A program made the translations under genes and the position numbers. 64,000 bases of DNA from Paracoccaceae bacterium. GTDB taxonomy: Bacteria; Pseudomonadota; Alphaproteobacteria; Rhodobacterales; Rhodobacteraceae. Where the stretch lies: the NCBI GenBank assembly GCA_020425085.1, contig JAGQRW010000004.1, positions 372,001 through 436,000 of the forward strand, written 5' to 3'. Each line of letters starts with the position of its first letter. The first letter of the stretch is position 1. Shown here in pieces: positions 46,001 to 55,137 of the stretch. The notes under the pieces are model-generated. The model searched no databases. It was not told the DNA's origin and was given only the letters and a program-made list of their open reading frames with translations.

Positions 46001-47017
46001 TTGTCCACCCGTACCAGAACCGATGCCAGTACTGCCGAAACCACTCCGGCCGGTCTGCCGCAACTGCACCAGCAGCGCAATCCCGGCATGGCGCTTGATC
46101 TTGACTGGGTGCGCAATGTCGCCGCCAACACCAGCGCGATTGAACGCCGCTGCGCCAGCCTGCCGGGGCGTCGCAGCGTCAAAAAGGAATGGCAGGCGGC
46201 GTGGTTGTTAAAGGCGATCAGCCTGATCGACCTCACCACGCTTGCCGGTGACGATACCGAACGCCGCGTTAACCGGCTTTGCAAAAAGGCAATGCAACCG
46301 GTTCGCCCTGATCTTCTGGCGGCACTTGGCATGACGGACAGGCACCTGACAACCGGTGCGGTCTGCGTTTACCACGAAATGGTGCCTACTGCGGTCAAGG
46401 CGCTTGAGGGGTCCGGCATTCCGGTTGCGGCGGTTTCCACCGGCTTTCCCGCCGGTCTGTCGCCGTTTCGCCTGCGGCTGCTGGAAATCACCGAATCGGT
46501 CGCTGCCGGGGCGCGTGAAATCGACATCGTGATTTCCCGCCGCCATGTGCTGACGCAAAACTGGCAGGCACTGTATGATGAGATTAGCGCCTTTCGCGCC
46601 GCATCGGGCAACGCCCATATGAAATCCATCCTGGCCACTGGCGAACTTGGCACATTGCGCAACGTTGCACGCGCCTCACTGGTGGCGATGATGGCCGGTT
46701 CCGACTTTATCAAGACCTCGACCGGCAAGGAAAGTGTCAACGCCACCCTGCCGGTCAGCCTGACGATGATCCGCCAGATCCGCGACTATCATGATCGCAC
46801 CGGCATCAGGATCGGCTATAAACCCGCCGGTGGCATTTCCAAGGCCAAGGACGCGCTGACCTACCTTGCCCTGATGAAAGAGGAACTTGGCAATCGCTGG
46901 CTGGAACCCGATCTGTTCCGCTATGGCGCCTCCAGCCTTCTGGGCGATATCGAGCGGCAGTTGGAACACAACCTGACCGGGCGCTATTCCGCCGCTTACA
47001 GACATGCAATCGGGTGA
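46001..47017 (+). CDS. deoC: Deoxyribose-phosphate aldolase
   Basis: A 338-residue class I aldolase splitting 2-deoxyribose-5-phosphate to glyceraldehyde-3-phosphate and acetaldehyde. Active-site lysines: DFIKTSTGK (Schiff base) and GYKPAGGI. Core starts MALDLDWVRNVAANTSAIERRCASLPGRRSVKKEW. The open frame begins at 45899, but a TTG at 46001 with AAGGAT upstream gives an N-terminus like relatives I recall; an ATG also occurs at 46088. The acetaldehyde product fits the neighbouring aldehyde dehydrogenase. Confidence 0.9.
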   Translation: MSTRTRTDASTAETTPAGLPQLHQQRNPGMALDLDWVRNVAANTSAIERRCASLPGRRSVKKEWQAAWLLKAISLIDLTTLAGDDTERRVNRLCKKAMQPVRPDLLAALGMTDRHLTTGAVCVYHEMVPTAVKALEGSGIPVAAVSTGFPAGLSPFRLRLLEITESVAAGAREIDIVISRRHVLTQNWQALYDEISAFRAASGNAHMKSILATGELGTLRNVARASLVAMMAGSDFIKTSTGKESVNATLPVSLTMIRQIRDYHDRTGIRIGYKPAGGISKAKDALTYLALMKEELGNRWLEPDLFRYGASSLLGDIERQLEHNLTGRYSAAYRHAIG

Positions 47018-47021
47018 TTTG

Positions 47022-49382
47022 ATGAACATTCCGGATATTTTCGACACCATGGAATACGGCCCTGCCCCCGAAAGCGCGGCTGAGGCACTGGCATGGCTGG
47101 ATAGCCACAACCGCCGCTTTGACCTGTTCATCGGCGGCAAATTTCGCACCGCCACCAGCGATGAATACTTCAAGACCAGCAACCCGGCTGATGGTCAGCA
47201 TCTGGCGGAAATTTCGCAGGCTAACGCAGCTGATATAGACGCAGCAGTTGCGGCGGCACGCAAGGCGCAACCGAAATGGGCCGCACTGGGTGGTCATGGC
47301 CGGGCGCGGCACCTTTATGCACTGGCGCGGCTGATGCAAAAACATTCGCGCCTGTTTTCGGTACTTGAAACACTGGATAACGGCAAACCGATCCGCGAAA
47401 GCCGTGATATCGACATCCCACTGGTGGCGCGGCATTTCTATTATCACGCTGGTGCGGCACAACTGATGGCGGCGGAAATGCCGGATCAGGTGCCGCTTGG
47501 CGTTGCCGGTCAGATCATCCCCTGGAACTTTCCGCTGTTGATGCTGGCATGGAAAATCGCCCCCGCGATTGCCATGGGCAATACCGTGGTGCTGAAACCT
47601 GCCGAATATACCTCGCTTACCGCATTGCTGTTCGCAGAAATCTGCATCGAGGCGGGCCTGCCCGCCGGTGTCGTCAACATCGTCACGGGCGACGGGCGCT
47701 CCGGTGAGCTGATCGTCAACCACCCCGGCATCGACAAGATCGCCTTTACCGGCTCCACCAGCGTCGGGCGGCGCATCCGCGAGGCGACCGCCGGAACCGG
47801 CAAATCACTGACGCTGGAGCTGGGCGGCAAGTCGCCCTACATCGTTTTTGACGACGCCGATCTTGACAGCGCGATCGAGGGGCTGGTGGACGCGATCTGG
47901 TTCAATCAGGGGCAGGTTTGCTGCGCTGGTTCACGGCTTTTGGTACAAGAAGCAGTTGCAGATTCGTTTTATGCAAAGCTGACTGCGCGAATGGACAAGT
48001 TGCGCATTGGCGATCCGCTTGATAAGGCAATCGACATCGGGGCCATCGTCGATCCGAAACAACTGGCCATCATCACCGAACTGGTGGAAAGCGGCCTTGC
48101 CGACGGCGGGCAAATCCATCGTGCCAACACGCCCATGCCGAATATCGGCTGCTATTATCCGCCGACCCTGATCACCGGGCTGGAAACCAGTTCATACCTG
48201 ATGCAGGAGGAAATCTTCGGCCCGGTTCTGGTCGCCACCACCTTTCGCACCCCGGCCGAGGCGGTGGCGCTGGCCAATAACAGCCGCTACGGGCTGTCCG
48301 CCTCAATCTGGACGGAAAACATCAATCTCGGGCTTGATATTGCCCCGAAACTGGAATGTGGCGTGGTGTGGATCAACACCACCAACCAGTTCGACGCCGC
48401 TGCCGGTTTCGGTGGCCGCCGCGAAAGCGGTTTTGGCCGTGAAGGCGGGCGCGAGGGGTTGTTTGCCTATACCAAACCCATAGCTGCGGCAAAACCGCTG
48501 AAACCCGTAATCGCCCATCAGGGCAAGCCGGGTGCAGCGGGCAACACGGTTGACCGGACCGCCAAGAACTATGTCGCGGGCAAACAGGCAAGGCCCGATG
48601 GCGGTTACGTCCGCCCCATCTACGGCCCCAAGGGCGATTTTCTGGGCCATGTGGGGATCGGCAACCGCAAGGACATCAGAAACGCGGTCGAGGCGGCAAG
48701 GAATGCACAGGGCTGGACAAAGACCACCGGCCATCTCAGGGCGCAGATCCTTTATTACATTGCTGAAAACCTGTCGGTACGCAGTGCGGAATTCGCCAAC
48801 CGCCTTGGCAACCTTACCGGCAGCACTGCCAAGGCAGCAACACATGAGGTTGACGCCGCAATATCCCGCCTGTTCAGCTATGCCGCCTGGGCCGACAAAT
48901 ACGATGGCCGCATTCACAATGTCCCGATCCGGGGTGTTGCACTGGCGATGAATGAACCGGTCGGGGTGATCGGCATGATCGCAGCAGATGAATCACCACT
49001 GCTGGGCCTGATTTCCGCCATCGCACCCGCTATTGCCATGGGCAACACCTGTGTTGCGGTGCCGTCAGATGCCTATCCGCTGCTGGCAACTGATTTCTAT
49101 CAGGTGCTGGAAACCTCGGACCTGCCGGGCGGGGTGGTGAATATCGTCACCGGCAAACATGCCGATCTGGCCAGGACGCTGGCGGAACATGCCGATGTCG
49201 ATGCCATCTGGTATTTCGGTTCCGCTGACCTGTCGGCGATGGTGGAAAAGGCCGCCGCCGACAACCTGAAACGCAGTTGGGTCAATTACGGCAAGGCACG
49301 CGACTGGGCCACCGCCGAGGGCGAGGAATTCCTGCGCCACGCCACCGATGTCAAGAATATCTGGATTCCCTACGGCGAATAG
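47022..49382 (+). CDS. Tandem aldehyde dehydrogenase (active plus degenerate half)
   Basis: A 786-residue fusion. Residues about 30-480 form a full aldehyde dehydrogenase (Asn169 in IPWNFP, Glu266 in LELGGK, nucleophile in FNQGQVCCAGSR at 300/301). Residues about 500-786 repeat the ALDH fold (DFLGHVGIGNRKDIRNAVEAARNAQGW, GVIGMIAADESPLLGLISAIAPAIAMGNT) but stop before any GQxC nucleophile and lack the catalytic Asn-Phe-Pro. The second half is probably structural or regulatory. It starts 4 bp after the deoC stop and would oxidise acetaldehyde from DeoC. Confidence 0.88.
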   Translation: MNIPDIFDTMEYGPAPESAAEALAWLDSHNRRFDLFIGGKFRTATSDEYFKTSNPADGQHLAEISQANAADIDAAVAAARKAQPKWAALGGHGRARHLYALARLMQKHSRLFSVLETLDNGKPIRESRDIDIPLVARHFYYHAGAAQLMAAEMPDQVPLGVAGQIIPWNFPLLMLAWKIAPAIAMGNTVVLKPAEYTSLTALLFAEICIEAGLPAGVVNIVTGDGRSGELIVNHPGIDKIAFTGSTSVGRRIREATAGTGKSLTLELGGKSPYIVFDDADLDSAIEGLVDAIWFNQGQVCCAGSRLLVQEAVADSFYAKLTARMDKLRIGDPLDKAIDIGAIVDPKQLAIITELVESGLADGGQIHRANTPMPNIGCYYPPTLITGLETSSYLMQEEIFGPVLVATTFRTPAEAVALANNSRYGLSASIWTENINLGLDIAPKLECGVVWINTTNQFDAAAGFGGRRESGFGREGGREGLFAYTKPIAAAKPLKPVIAHQGKPGAAGNTVDRTAKNYVAGKQARPDGGYVRPIYGPKGDFLGHVGIGNRKDIRNAVEAARNAQGWTKTTGHLRAQILYYIAENLSVRSAEFANRLGNLTGSTAKAATHEVDAAISRLFSYAAWADKYDGRIHNVPIRGVALAMNEPVGVIGMIAADESPLLGLISAIAPAIAMGNTCVAVPSDAYPLLATDFYQVLETSDLPGGVVNIVTGKHADLARTLAEHADVDAIWYFGSADLSAMVEKAAADNLKRSWVNYGKARDWATAEGEEFLRHATDVKNIWIPYGE

Positions 49383-49413
49383 CTGACCGCCAGTGCAAGC
49401 ACCGTTATGGCAG

Positions 49414-50061
49414 TCATTTGCGCCTGCCGATCAGCCGCCCCCAGAATCCGCTGGCACGCTTACCCGCCGCATCGGCATGATCCTCGACCCGATCCCAGGC
49501 CTGGTTCATGTCGTCCAGCATGGGATCAATACGACGTTCCCGGAACCGCTGCACCATGCGATAAAGCCTTAGCAGGATCAGCGCCAACAGCACCAGAACG
49601 ATAATGTTGAACCAGGGGATCATGGTCACATCCGGCCCGGCCACCGGCCAGACCGCCACGGCATTCGGATAGATCGACAGGAACTCGTTTCGCCAGCCGT
49701 AGTGGCGCACCGCCACCCATTGCGGTGCCTCTTTGGTGGATTTCAGATCCGCCGCTTCGGCCTGAAGGTTCGAGGTATCGAACTTGAAATAGGGCGGCCA
49801 GCCCCAGCCGGTATCCTCGTTGCGGTAAACCATCGGGCGGCCATTGGTCTGTATCGCCTGAATAAAGAAGACATCGCGGTTGACCCCGGCGGCATTGCCG
49901 GAATCTACCGACCCCCAGAACCAGGTGTTTTCACCGGGATCGACGCGCTTTTCATAGGTGTCGGCGATCCTGACGATGTCCTTTTGCGGCAAGTTGTAAT
50001 TCAGAAAGGCAAATGCCGACAGGGCGACCAGAAAGATCAGGGTCCATTTCACATAACGCAT
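49414..50061 (-). CDS. DUF1523 family membrane protein
   Basis: A 215-residue protein with an N-terminal membrane helix (VKWTLIFLVALSAFAFLNY) and a second one near 148-168 (MIPWFNIIVLVLLALILLRLYRMV). The periplasmic loop between them carries KDIVRIADTYEKRV, GVNRDVFFIQAIQ, YRNEDTGWGWPPYFKFDTSNLQAEAADL, typical of DUF1523. The cytosolic tail is basic. Last gene of the leftward block that includes the AAA+ ATPase; function unknown. Confidence 0.82.
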   Translation of the reverse strand: MRYVKWTLIFLVALSAFAFLNYNLPQKDIVRIADTYEKRVDPGENTWFWGSVDSGNAAGVNRDVFFIQAIQTNGRPMVYRNEDTGWGWPPYFKFDTSNLQAEAADLKSTKEAPQWVAVRHYGWRNEFLSIYPNAVAVWPVAGPDVTMIPWFNIIVLVLLALILLRLYRMVQRFRERRIDPMLDDMNQAWDRVEDHADAAGKRASGFWGRLIGRRK

Positions 50062-50070
50062 TGCATTTCC

Positions 50071-50337
50071 TTACATATAATTCATCACATAGATCAGCGT
50101 TGCCACCACCAGCAGCGGCACGACATAGACCCCGAGGATCAGTTTGCGCCTGAGCGAACTTTGATATTCGCGCATGCCTTCTTCTATATAGGTATCGCGG
50201 TCACCTTCGACACCGCCTGCATCGAATTCCGCCTCAAGCTCATTCCTGGCCTGCCATCGCTGGCGGATCGAAAGATAGACATAGATGACGCTGAGAACCA
50301 CAAAGGCGATGACGAACAGTCGAATACCGGCGATCAT
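50071..50337 (-). CDS. Small two-helix membrane protein
   Basis: An 88-residue protein with two membrane helices (IRLFVIAFVVLSVIYVYLSI and LILGVYVVPLLVVATLIYVM) separated by an acidic loop (ARNELEAEFDAGGVEGDRDTYIEEGMREYQ). Its ATG overlaps the stop of the preceding gene as ATGA, and it precedes the DUF1523 gene by 9 bp. Probably anchors or assembles the block's products; function unknown. Confidence 0.82.
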   Translation of the reverse strand: MIAGIRLFVIAFVVLSVIYVYLSIRQRWQARNELEAEFDAGGVEGDRDTYIEEGMREYQSSLRRKLILGVYVVPLLVVATLIYVMNYM

Positions 50338-51701
50338 CTCTCCCTCCTTACTGCGCCCCAGGGGCCGACCCGGCGGATCATATCCTCGGCCGGTTCCGGC
50401 GGTTGTGTGGCTGCGGGAGCCGCTTCCTCCATGCCGGGTTCGGGGCCGAATAGTTCGGCCCGCGCCCCCGCCTTGTCCAGCGTATATTCCTGGCTCAGGA
50501 AATTCACCACAAAGCTGCGTTTGGCATCATTCCACGTCTGATAGGCGCGATAAAACGCCTGTTTGTGGCAGATGAACAACTGGCGCACATCCATCGGCGA
50601 CAGTTCGGCCAGCAGCATGTTCACCAGATCCCGATCCTTGGTTTGTGCAGCGCGAAGCGTATAGAAATAGGCCGGGTGTTCGGATGATATCTTTGGCCAG
50701 TCGCTGCCATCCTCGACCCAGCGCAAAAGGTCTGCCAGCGCGTGAAACTCTGGCGGCAACTCAGCCAGATGCTGCCGGGCGACGCGCCGCAACTCCGATC
50801 GATTCATGCCGCTCAAATCCTCACCATAAGCCGAGGCGGTATCGACCAGGATGAAATCCAGCCGCTGTCGCAACAGCGCCGATGTGTTGAGGTTGCGCGC
50901 CGAAACGATGCTTTCCACCAGCCGGTTCTGTTCCAGAAAGCGCGCGATGCCGTTGCGATCACCAAACCCGTAAACGTTTTCGATTGGCAGCGGCAGCATC
51001 GCGTCGGGCGGTTCCACCGTGATCGCTGCGGGCTGTTCAACGTCGCGGAATATATAGATACCGCCGAAATGCGAGGTATAGAAATTGTCTTGCCGGTAAG
51101 TGGTAATTTTCAGGCTGACCGGGTTCCTGACGATGTCGCCGGAATTCTTGGCGAGTTCGATCATTTCCGCGATCAGCACGTCATCCCACCAAGCATCGGG
51201 TTCGATTTGAAATCGCTCGATCCGCTTGAGCAATGCCTTGGCGTCCTGAACGTGGTTTTCGGTGGTGTCGGCTTCGATTTCCACCTGACGGATCTGGAAC
51301 AGTTTGGCAGGATCAGCCACCGAATAGACCGAGTTCACCAACTCGCCCGCCACCGCATCGCGGGCGGTCAGCGCGAACAGTTCGGATTCGTTTTCAATGA
51401 TGAACCGTTTCAGGATTTCCCGCGAGGTCGAGAATTTGGCGTTCAGCAGGGGCGCGGTTTTCTGCGCCGTCGAAAGGATGATGAACTGCCGGTTGCAGCC
51501 ATTCGGGTTGAGGTAGAGCGGATCGTTTAGCTCATCACCGATTTCTGGTGCAAAGCCGGAAATATCGACGTGAAACGATGTCAGTTTCGTCTCTTTACCA
51601 GTCAGGTGTTTCAGCGCACGGTTATAGCGTTCCACCAGCGCGGTCGAGTTGACCTCGAACAGGTTGCCATAGATCAGCCCGGCCTTGATCAGACGCATCA
51701 T
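50334..51701 (-). CDS. Unknown protein of the AAA+ block (DUF6638-like)
   Basis: A 455-residue soluble protein starting MMRLIKAGLIYGNLFEVNSTALVERYNRALKHLTGK, with ribosome site GGAGGGG. I recall relatives annotated DUF6638 in Rhodobacteraceae, but the match is from memory. It has no recognised catalytic motif; features include the helix-rich SFHVDISGFAPEIGDEL, YLNPNGCNRQFIILS and a Pro/Ala-rich tail. It is encoded with the AAA+ ATPase and overlaps the small membrane protein gene. Confidence 0.72.
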   Translation of the reverse strand: MMRLIKAGLIYGNLFEVNSTALVERYNRALKHLTGKETKLTSFHVDISGFAPEIGDELNDPLYLNPNGCNRQFIILSTAQKTAPLLNAKFSTSREILKRFIIENESELFALTARDAVAGELVNSVYSVADPAKLFQIRQVEIEADTTENHVQDAKALLKRIERFQIEPDAWWDDVLIAEMIELAKNSGDIVRNPVSLKITTYRQDNFYTSHFGGIYIFRDVEQPAAITVEPPDAMLPLPIENVYGFGDRNGIARFLEQNRLVESIVSARNLNTSALLRQRLDFILVDTASAYGEDLSGMNRSELRRVARQHLAELPPEFHALADLLRWVEDGSDWPKISSEHPAYFYTLRAAQTKDRDLVNMLLAELSPMDVRQLFICHKQAFYRAYQTWNDAKRSFVVNFLSQEYTLDKAGARAELFGPEPGMEEAAPAATQPPEPAEDMIRRVGPWGAVRRER

Positions 51702-51878
51702 CGAACGCCCCTCCGACCCCGGAACCGGGGACCCGATGTTTCGCGTGCGAAACAAATTTCCGCTAGGCCCTTGATTTCCGGTTGGTTAATAAAAGGTGTA
51801 CGTTTACAATGTATTACCATATCACCACCAACCTTGTTAATGGCGATTTTGAACGGCCGGTTGCAAGACGGGATCATG

Positions 51879-52016
51879 TCAAAACCTCATCCAGCCGCCG
51901 GAACCATAGGGCTGCGCACAAACCTTGAAACGGGCGCAAAGCGCCTTTGCCATGAGGGTGTTCCGAGCACAGGCGGGGCCACAGGTCGGTCGCGGAATCG
52001 CTGGTCGGTTGTTCAT
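51879..52016 (-). CDS. Possible 45-residue Cys-rich protein
   Basis: An ATG overlapping the stop of the AAA+ gene as ATGA opens a 45-codon frame, MNNRPAIPRPTCGPACARNT and onward, with four cysteines (about residues 12, 16, 27, 33) in C-X3-C and C-X5-C spacing. The perfect coupling overlap favours translation, but no family is known and the frame may be chance. The rest of the gap to 51701 looks like promoter sequence for the next gene. Confidence 0.35.
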   Translation of the reverse strand: MNNRPAIPRPTCGPACARNTLMAKALCARFKVCAQPYGSGGWMRF

Positions 52017-53956
52017 CCCCGCCCCTCCAGATACCGCCGCTTTGCCTCTTCCATCCGCTGCATATCGCGCACCGCGTTGTCGATGGCGATCTCGTCGGAT
52101 TTGTCGGCATAACGGAATTCGCTGTCGGCGTAGCGGTTGATTTCCTGAATCAGCATTTCGATGGTGATCGGCTGCATCATGTCCTGCAACATCGCCATTT
52201 TCCGGTCGTATTCCTGAAACAGAAACAGGTCGGGATTTTCCATCCATTCATCCGGCAGTTCGATATCCATCGCCCGGACCTTGACCGCGTCGGTAATGTT
52301 CTTGATGGCGCGACCGGTAAAGCGCGGGTCGGCCTGCTGTATCCCTTTGAGATAGGTGCCGAGTTTGGCGATGGTATCCAGCTTGCCGATTTCGGCATGG
52401 ACCCGTTCAAACACCCTGATCAGCCCATCCTCATGCGGGCGCGAATGCGACTGGAACGAGGCGGCGACAGTTTTCTTGATCTCCTGTGCGGCGAACAATT
52501 CATGTTCGCCCAGCGGGATCGTGTGGTTCTTGCCCATCAGAAGGTGCAGGATGTCGATGTAATCCTCGCGGGTTTGCGGCCCGTCCACCAGAAAACGTGC
52601 GCCGGCCCGCTGGCGCAGGGCATCATCGACGTTTTCAGGATAGTTCGAGAACATGCCGAAGGTGCAGTTGCCGCGCACCACAGTATTGGCACCGGCAAAA
52701 CTTTCCATCAGCACGGCGGTAATTTCCAACTGCCCGGCGCTGGATTGCCGGTCACCGCGCTTGCCCGCCAACTGGTCGATATCGTCGATGGTGCCAAAGC
52801 CGATCACGCCGGGATCTATCACGTTGTTGATGAACGCCTTGGCGTTCTGCGCCGATTTGCCCTGATAACTGTCGATGCTTTCGGTCGAAAGGTTCTGAAA
52901 CCGGAACGGATAGCCCGCAACCTTGCAATATTCGCTGATCAACCCGGCCATCATCTGGATAAGCGTGGTTTTGCCGGTGCCGGGCATGCCATCGCCCATG
53001 AAGGTGAAAATGAACCCACCGAGTTCGGCAAACGGGTTGAGCTTGCGTTCAAAATCATAGGCCATCAGCATTTTGCTGAGCTTCATCGCCTGATATTTGG
53101 CGATATGGTTGCCGACCACCTCATTCGGTTTCTTGAAGGTCATTTGCAGCCTGGTCGAGCGCGCCTTCAGTGCCGGTTTGAAACCGTCCACCTCAAAATC
53201 GTCGGCCTCTACCCGGTAGGCAACCGATTGGAACGCCTCCAGACGCGGTGCGGTGCTTGCCCTGAGGCTGATCTTTTCCATCAGTTTTTCAGAAAAGGCC
53301 GAAATTACCGCCACCAGTTTCCCCTCGGAATCGGCAAAGCTGGCGATATCCTGATCCAACTCCCACAATGCGCCGTGGAGGGCGTCGATGCGGTTGTCGG
53401 TCAGGATTTCCTCAACCTCGCCGATCTCGACCCCGTGTTCCATTTCCGGCGCATGGGCCGACAGCAGAAACCGCGTCATGTTGGCGAAAACGTAAAGCGA
53501 GATCAGCGAACTGGCGGTCAGCAGTTCGGAAAACTCCGACGATTTGCCGCTGGCCAGACGGCCCGCCAGATTGTCACGCTTGAGGTCGGCAAGCCCGGTC
53601 TGTTCCTCGAAAAGATCGCTGACGGTATGGGCCACCGCCAATGCGCGGCGCAGGCTTTGCAATATCGTGGCGCGGGCGGGCGAGGTCAGGGGATCATCGC
53701 CGTTGGCCGAAACACTGGCGATCAGATTGACCCCCTCGGGCCGGGCACTGCGTTGCGTCACCAGCCCCGGCGTGGTGGATCGAAACTGCGAACGCCGCGA
53801 TGTGATCCCCGGCGACCGCTCAACCGCCGTGACCGGCGACTTCGCTTTGGCGATGCGCGGTGTGTGGTCGAACCCGTCCAGCATTGCCAGCGCGCTGGCG
53901 TAATGTGCGCGGATCTGATCTTCGGTCAGTTCCATCAGGTTTTGCGATTTGTTCAT
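52013..53956 (-). CDS. AAA+ ATPase
   Basis: A 647-residue ATPase. The N-terminal 330 residues are helical and of unknown fold; the AAA+ module follows with Walker A GDGMPGTGKTTL, a Walker B-like GFGTIDDIDQL, a sensor-like NCTFGMFSNYPENVDDALRQR and the GRAIKNITDAV second-half helix. The Walker B region has Asp-Asp rather than the usual Asp-Glu at its end, which may affect hydrolysis. The C-terminus is coiled (YADSEFRYADKSDEIAIDNAVRDMQRMEEAKRRYLEGRG). Central enzyme of the block; substrate unknown. Confidence 0.85.
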   Translation of the reverse strand: MNKSQNLMELTEDQIRAHYASALAMLDGFDHTPRIAKAKSPVTAVERSPGITSRRSQFRSTTPGLVTQRSARPEGVNLIASVSANGDDPLTSPARATILQSLRRALAVAHTVSDLFEEQTGLADLKRDNLAGRLASGKSSEFSELLTASSLISLYVFANMTRFLLSAHAPEMEHGVEIGEVEEILTDNRIDALHGALWELDQDIASFADSEGKLVAVISAFSEKLMEKISLRASTAPRLEAFQSVAYRVEADDFEVDGFKPALKARSTRLQMTFKKPNEVVGNHIAKYQAMKLSKMLMAYDFERKLNPFAELGGFIFTFMGDGMPGTGKTTLIQMMAGLISEYCKVAGYPFRFQNLSTESIDSYQGKSAQNAKAFINNVIDPGVIGFGTIDDIDQLAGKRGDRQSSAGQLEITAVLMESFAGANTVVRGNCTFGMFSNYPENVDDALRQRAGARFLVDGPQTREDYIDILHLLMGKNHTIPLGEHELFAAQEIKKTVAASFQSHSRPHEDGLIRVFERVHAEIGKLDTIAKLGTYLKGIQQADPRFTGRAIKNITDAVKVRAMDIELPDEWMENPDLFLFQEYDRKMAMLQDMMQPITIEMLIQEINRYADSEFRYADKSDEIAIDNAVRDMQRMEEAKRRYLEGRG

Positions 53957-53997
53957 CTAGCCGTCCGTCTGTCTGTTGCGCCGGGCCTGTCCGCCGG

Positions 53998-55137
53998 TCA
54001 TCTGTAACTCAATATCTGCCCGCTATCGCTGACCACGTATTTCCGGACCCCGCGAAACCCCGGAGGATCGCGTTCCTCCAGCACCTGATAGGGACGTTGC
54101 GGCAGGATCAGGGCGCGGCGCACGTCGCTGGCGCCGGTTTCCGCCTCGGTGCCGCCGAAATGGTCCAGCTTGAAAATCTGGCGCTCGACCTTGCCAAAGA
54201 AACCCTTTTTTTTCGTCTCGACCCGTTCGGACGTCAGGGTTTCCACCGTCCAGGCCAGCGCCCAGTCATTGCCGGCCCCACCATGCGCATCGGCAAGGAT
54301 ACCTTCAAGCGGGCCGTTCTGACGGGTAAAATTGTGCGAATACATCGGCCCCACCAGAATACGCCGGAACAGTTTCGGGTGGATATCGTCAAAATCCCGG
54401 TCAAATCCCTGTGCTATCGTCACCATTTTCAGCGCCAGCAGCGATTGCGCCATCAGATGGCTTTGCACCTCGGGCCAGCGTTTTTCGTCGCGCGGCAATG
54501 CGGTGCGGCCGGTATCGTCCACCAGCATCAGATAGATCGTCGGGATATTCACCTGGCTGTCATAGCTGGCCCAGTGAATGGCGTAGCTGCGCCGTTCCCG
54601 CCCGCTGACGGTCTTGTTTCCAAGCCAGATGATCTCGGGGTGGTTTTGCGCCCAGAACAGGTTGCGCGCCGCCAGACGCTCATAATAAAGCCGCTGCGAC
54701 ATGGCGAATTGCAGCTTCAGCGGCACCTCAAGCTCGTTCAGGATGTGCCGGATCATGTCTTTCTTGAGCTCGGCGGTTGTGGCAAGGCTGCGCATATGCT
54801 GATCGACCTGAAGCGCGTCATTGGCCATTTGCAACAGTTCGGCATAGACCGGAAAGCCGCTGTCGGTGATGTCGATATCCATCGCCTTTGGCAACAGCGA
54901 CGACACCCGCCCCGACATCAGATATTTCAGCGACAGTGCTTCGAAGGTGGCGGAAAGCGCCTGCAAATAATGCCGCAGCACATCCAGTTCCACCGCTTCC
55001 AGCCGATCCCGACCGGCCACCAGTTCCGCCACCTTGTCGAGATGGCCAAGAATACGGCCGAACTTGGCGAAATAGCGCCTGGCCGCGATTGCATCGTCCA
55101 GCGTGCGGTGATCGAGTGTCAGGTCGGTTGCGGGCAT
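53998..55137 (-). CDS. Unknown protein of the AAA+ block
   Basis: A 379-residue soluble protein without recognised domains. It begins with a helical region (RRYFAKFGRILGHLDKVAELVAGRDRLEAVELDVLRHYLQAL) and continues with QFAMSQRLYYERLAARNLFWAQNHPEIIWLGNKTVSGRERRSYAIHWASYDSQVN, possibly mixed alpha/beta. It starts 1 bp after the coiled-coil gene and lies 41 bp before the AAA+ gene, so the three are one unit. Confidence 0.78.
   Translation of the reverse strand: MPATDLTLDHRTLDDAIAARRYFAKFGRILGHLDKVAELVAGRDRLEAVELDVLRHYLQALSATFEALSLKYLMSGRVSSLLPKAMDIDITDSGFPVYAELLQMANDALQVDQHMRSLATTAELKKDMIRHILNELEVPLKLQFAMSQRLYYERLAARNLFWAQNHPEIIWLGNKTVSGRERRSYAIHWASYDSQVNIPTIYLMLVDDTGRTALPRDEKRWPEVQSHLMAQSLLALKMVTIAQGFDRDFDDIHPKLFRRILVGPMYSHNFTRQNGPLEGILADAHGGAGNDWALAWTVETLTSERVETKKKGFFGKVERQIFKLDHFGGTEAETGASDVRRALILPQRPYQVLEERDPPGFRGVRKYVVSDSGQILSYR

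Noticed and set aside
52397-54007. A 536-codon plus-strand frame
   Set aside because: Shadow of the AAA+ ATPase gene; no motif or ribosome site.
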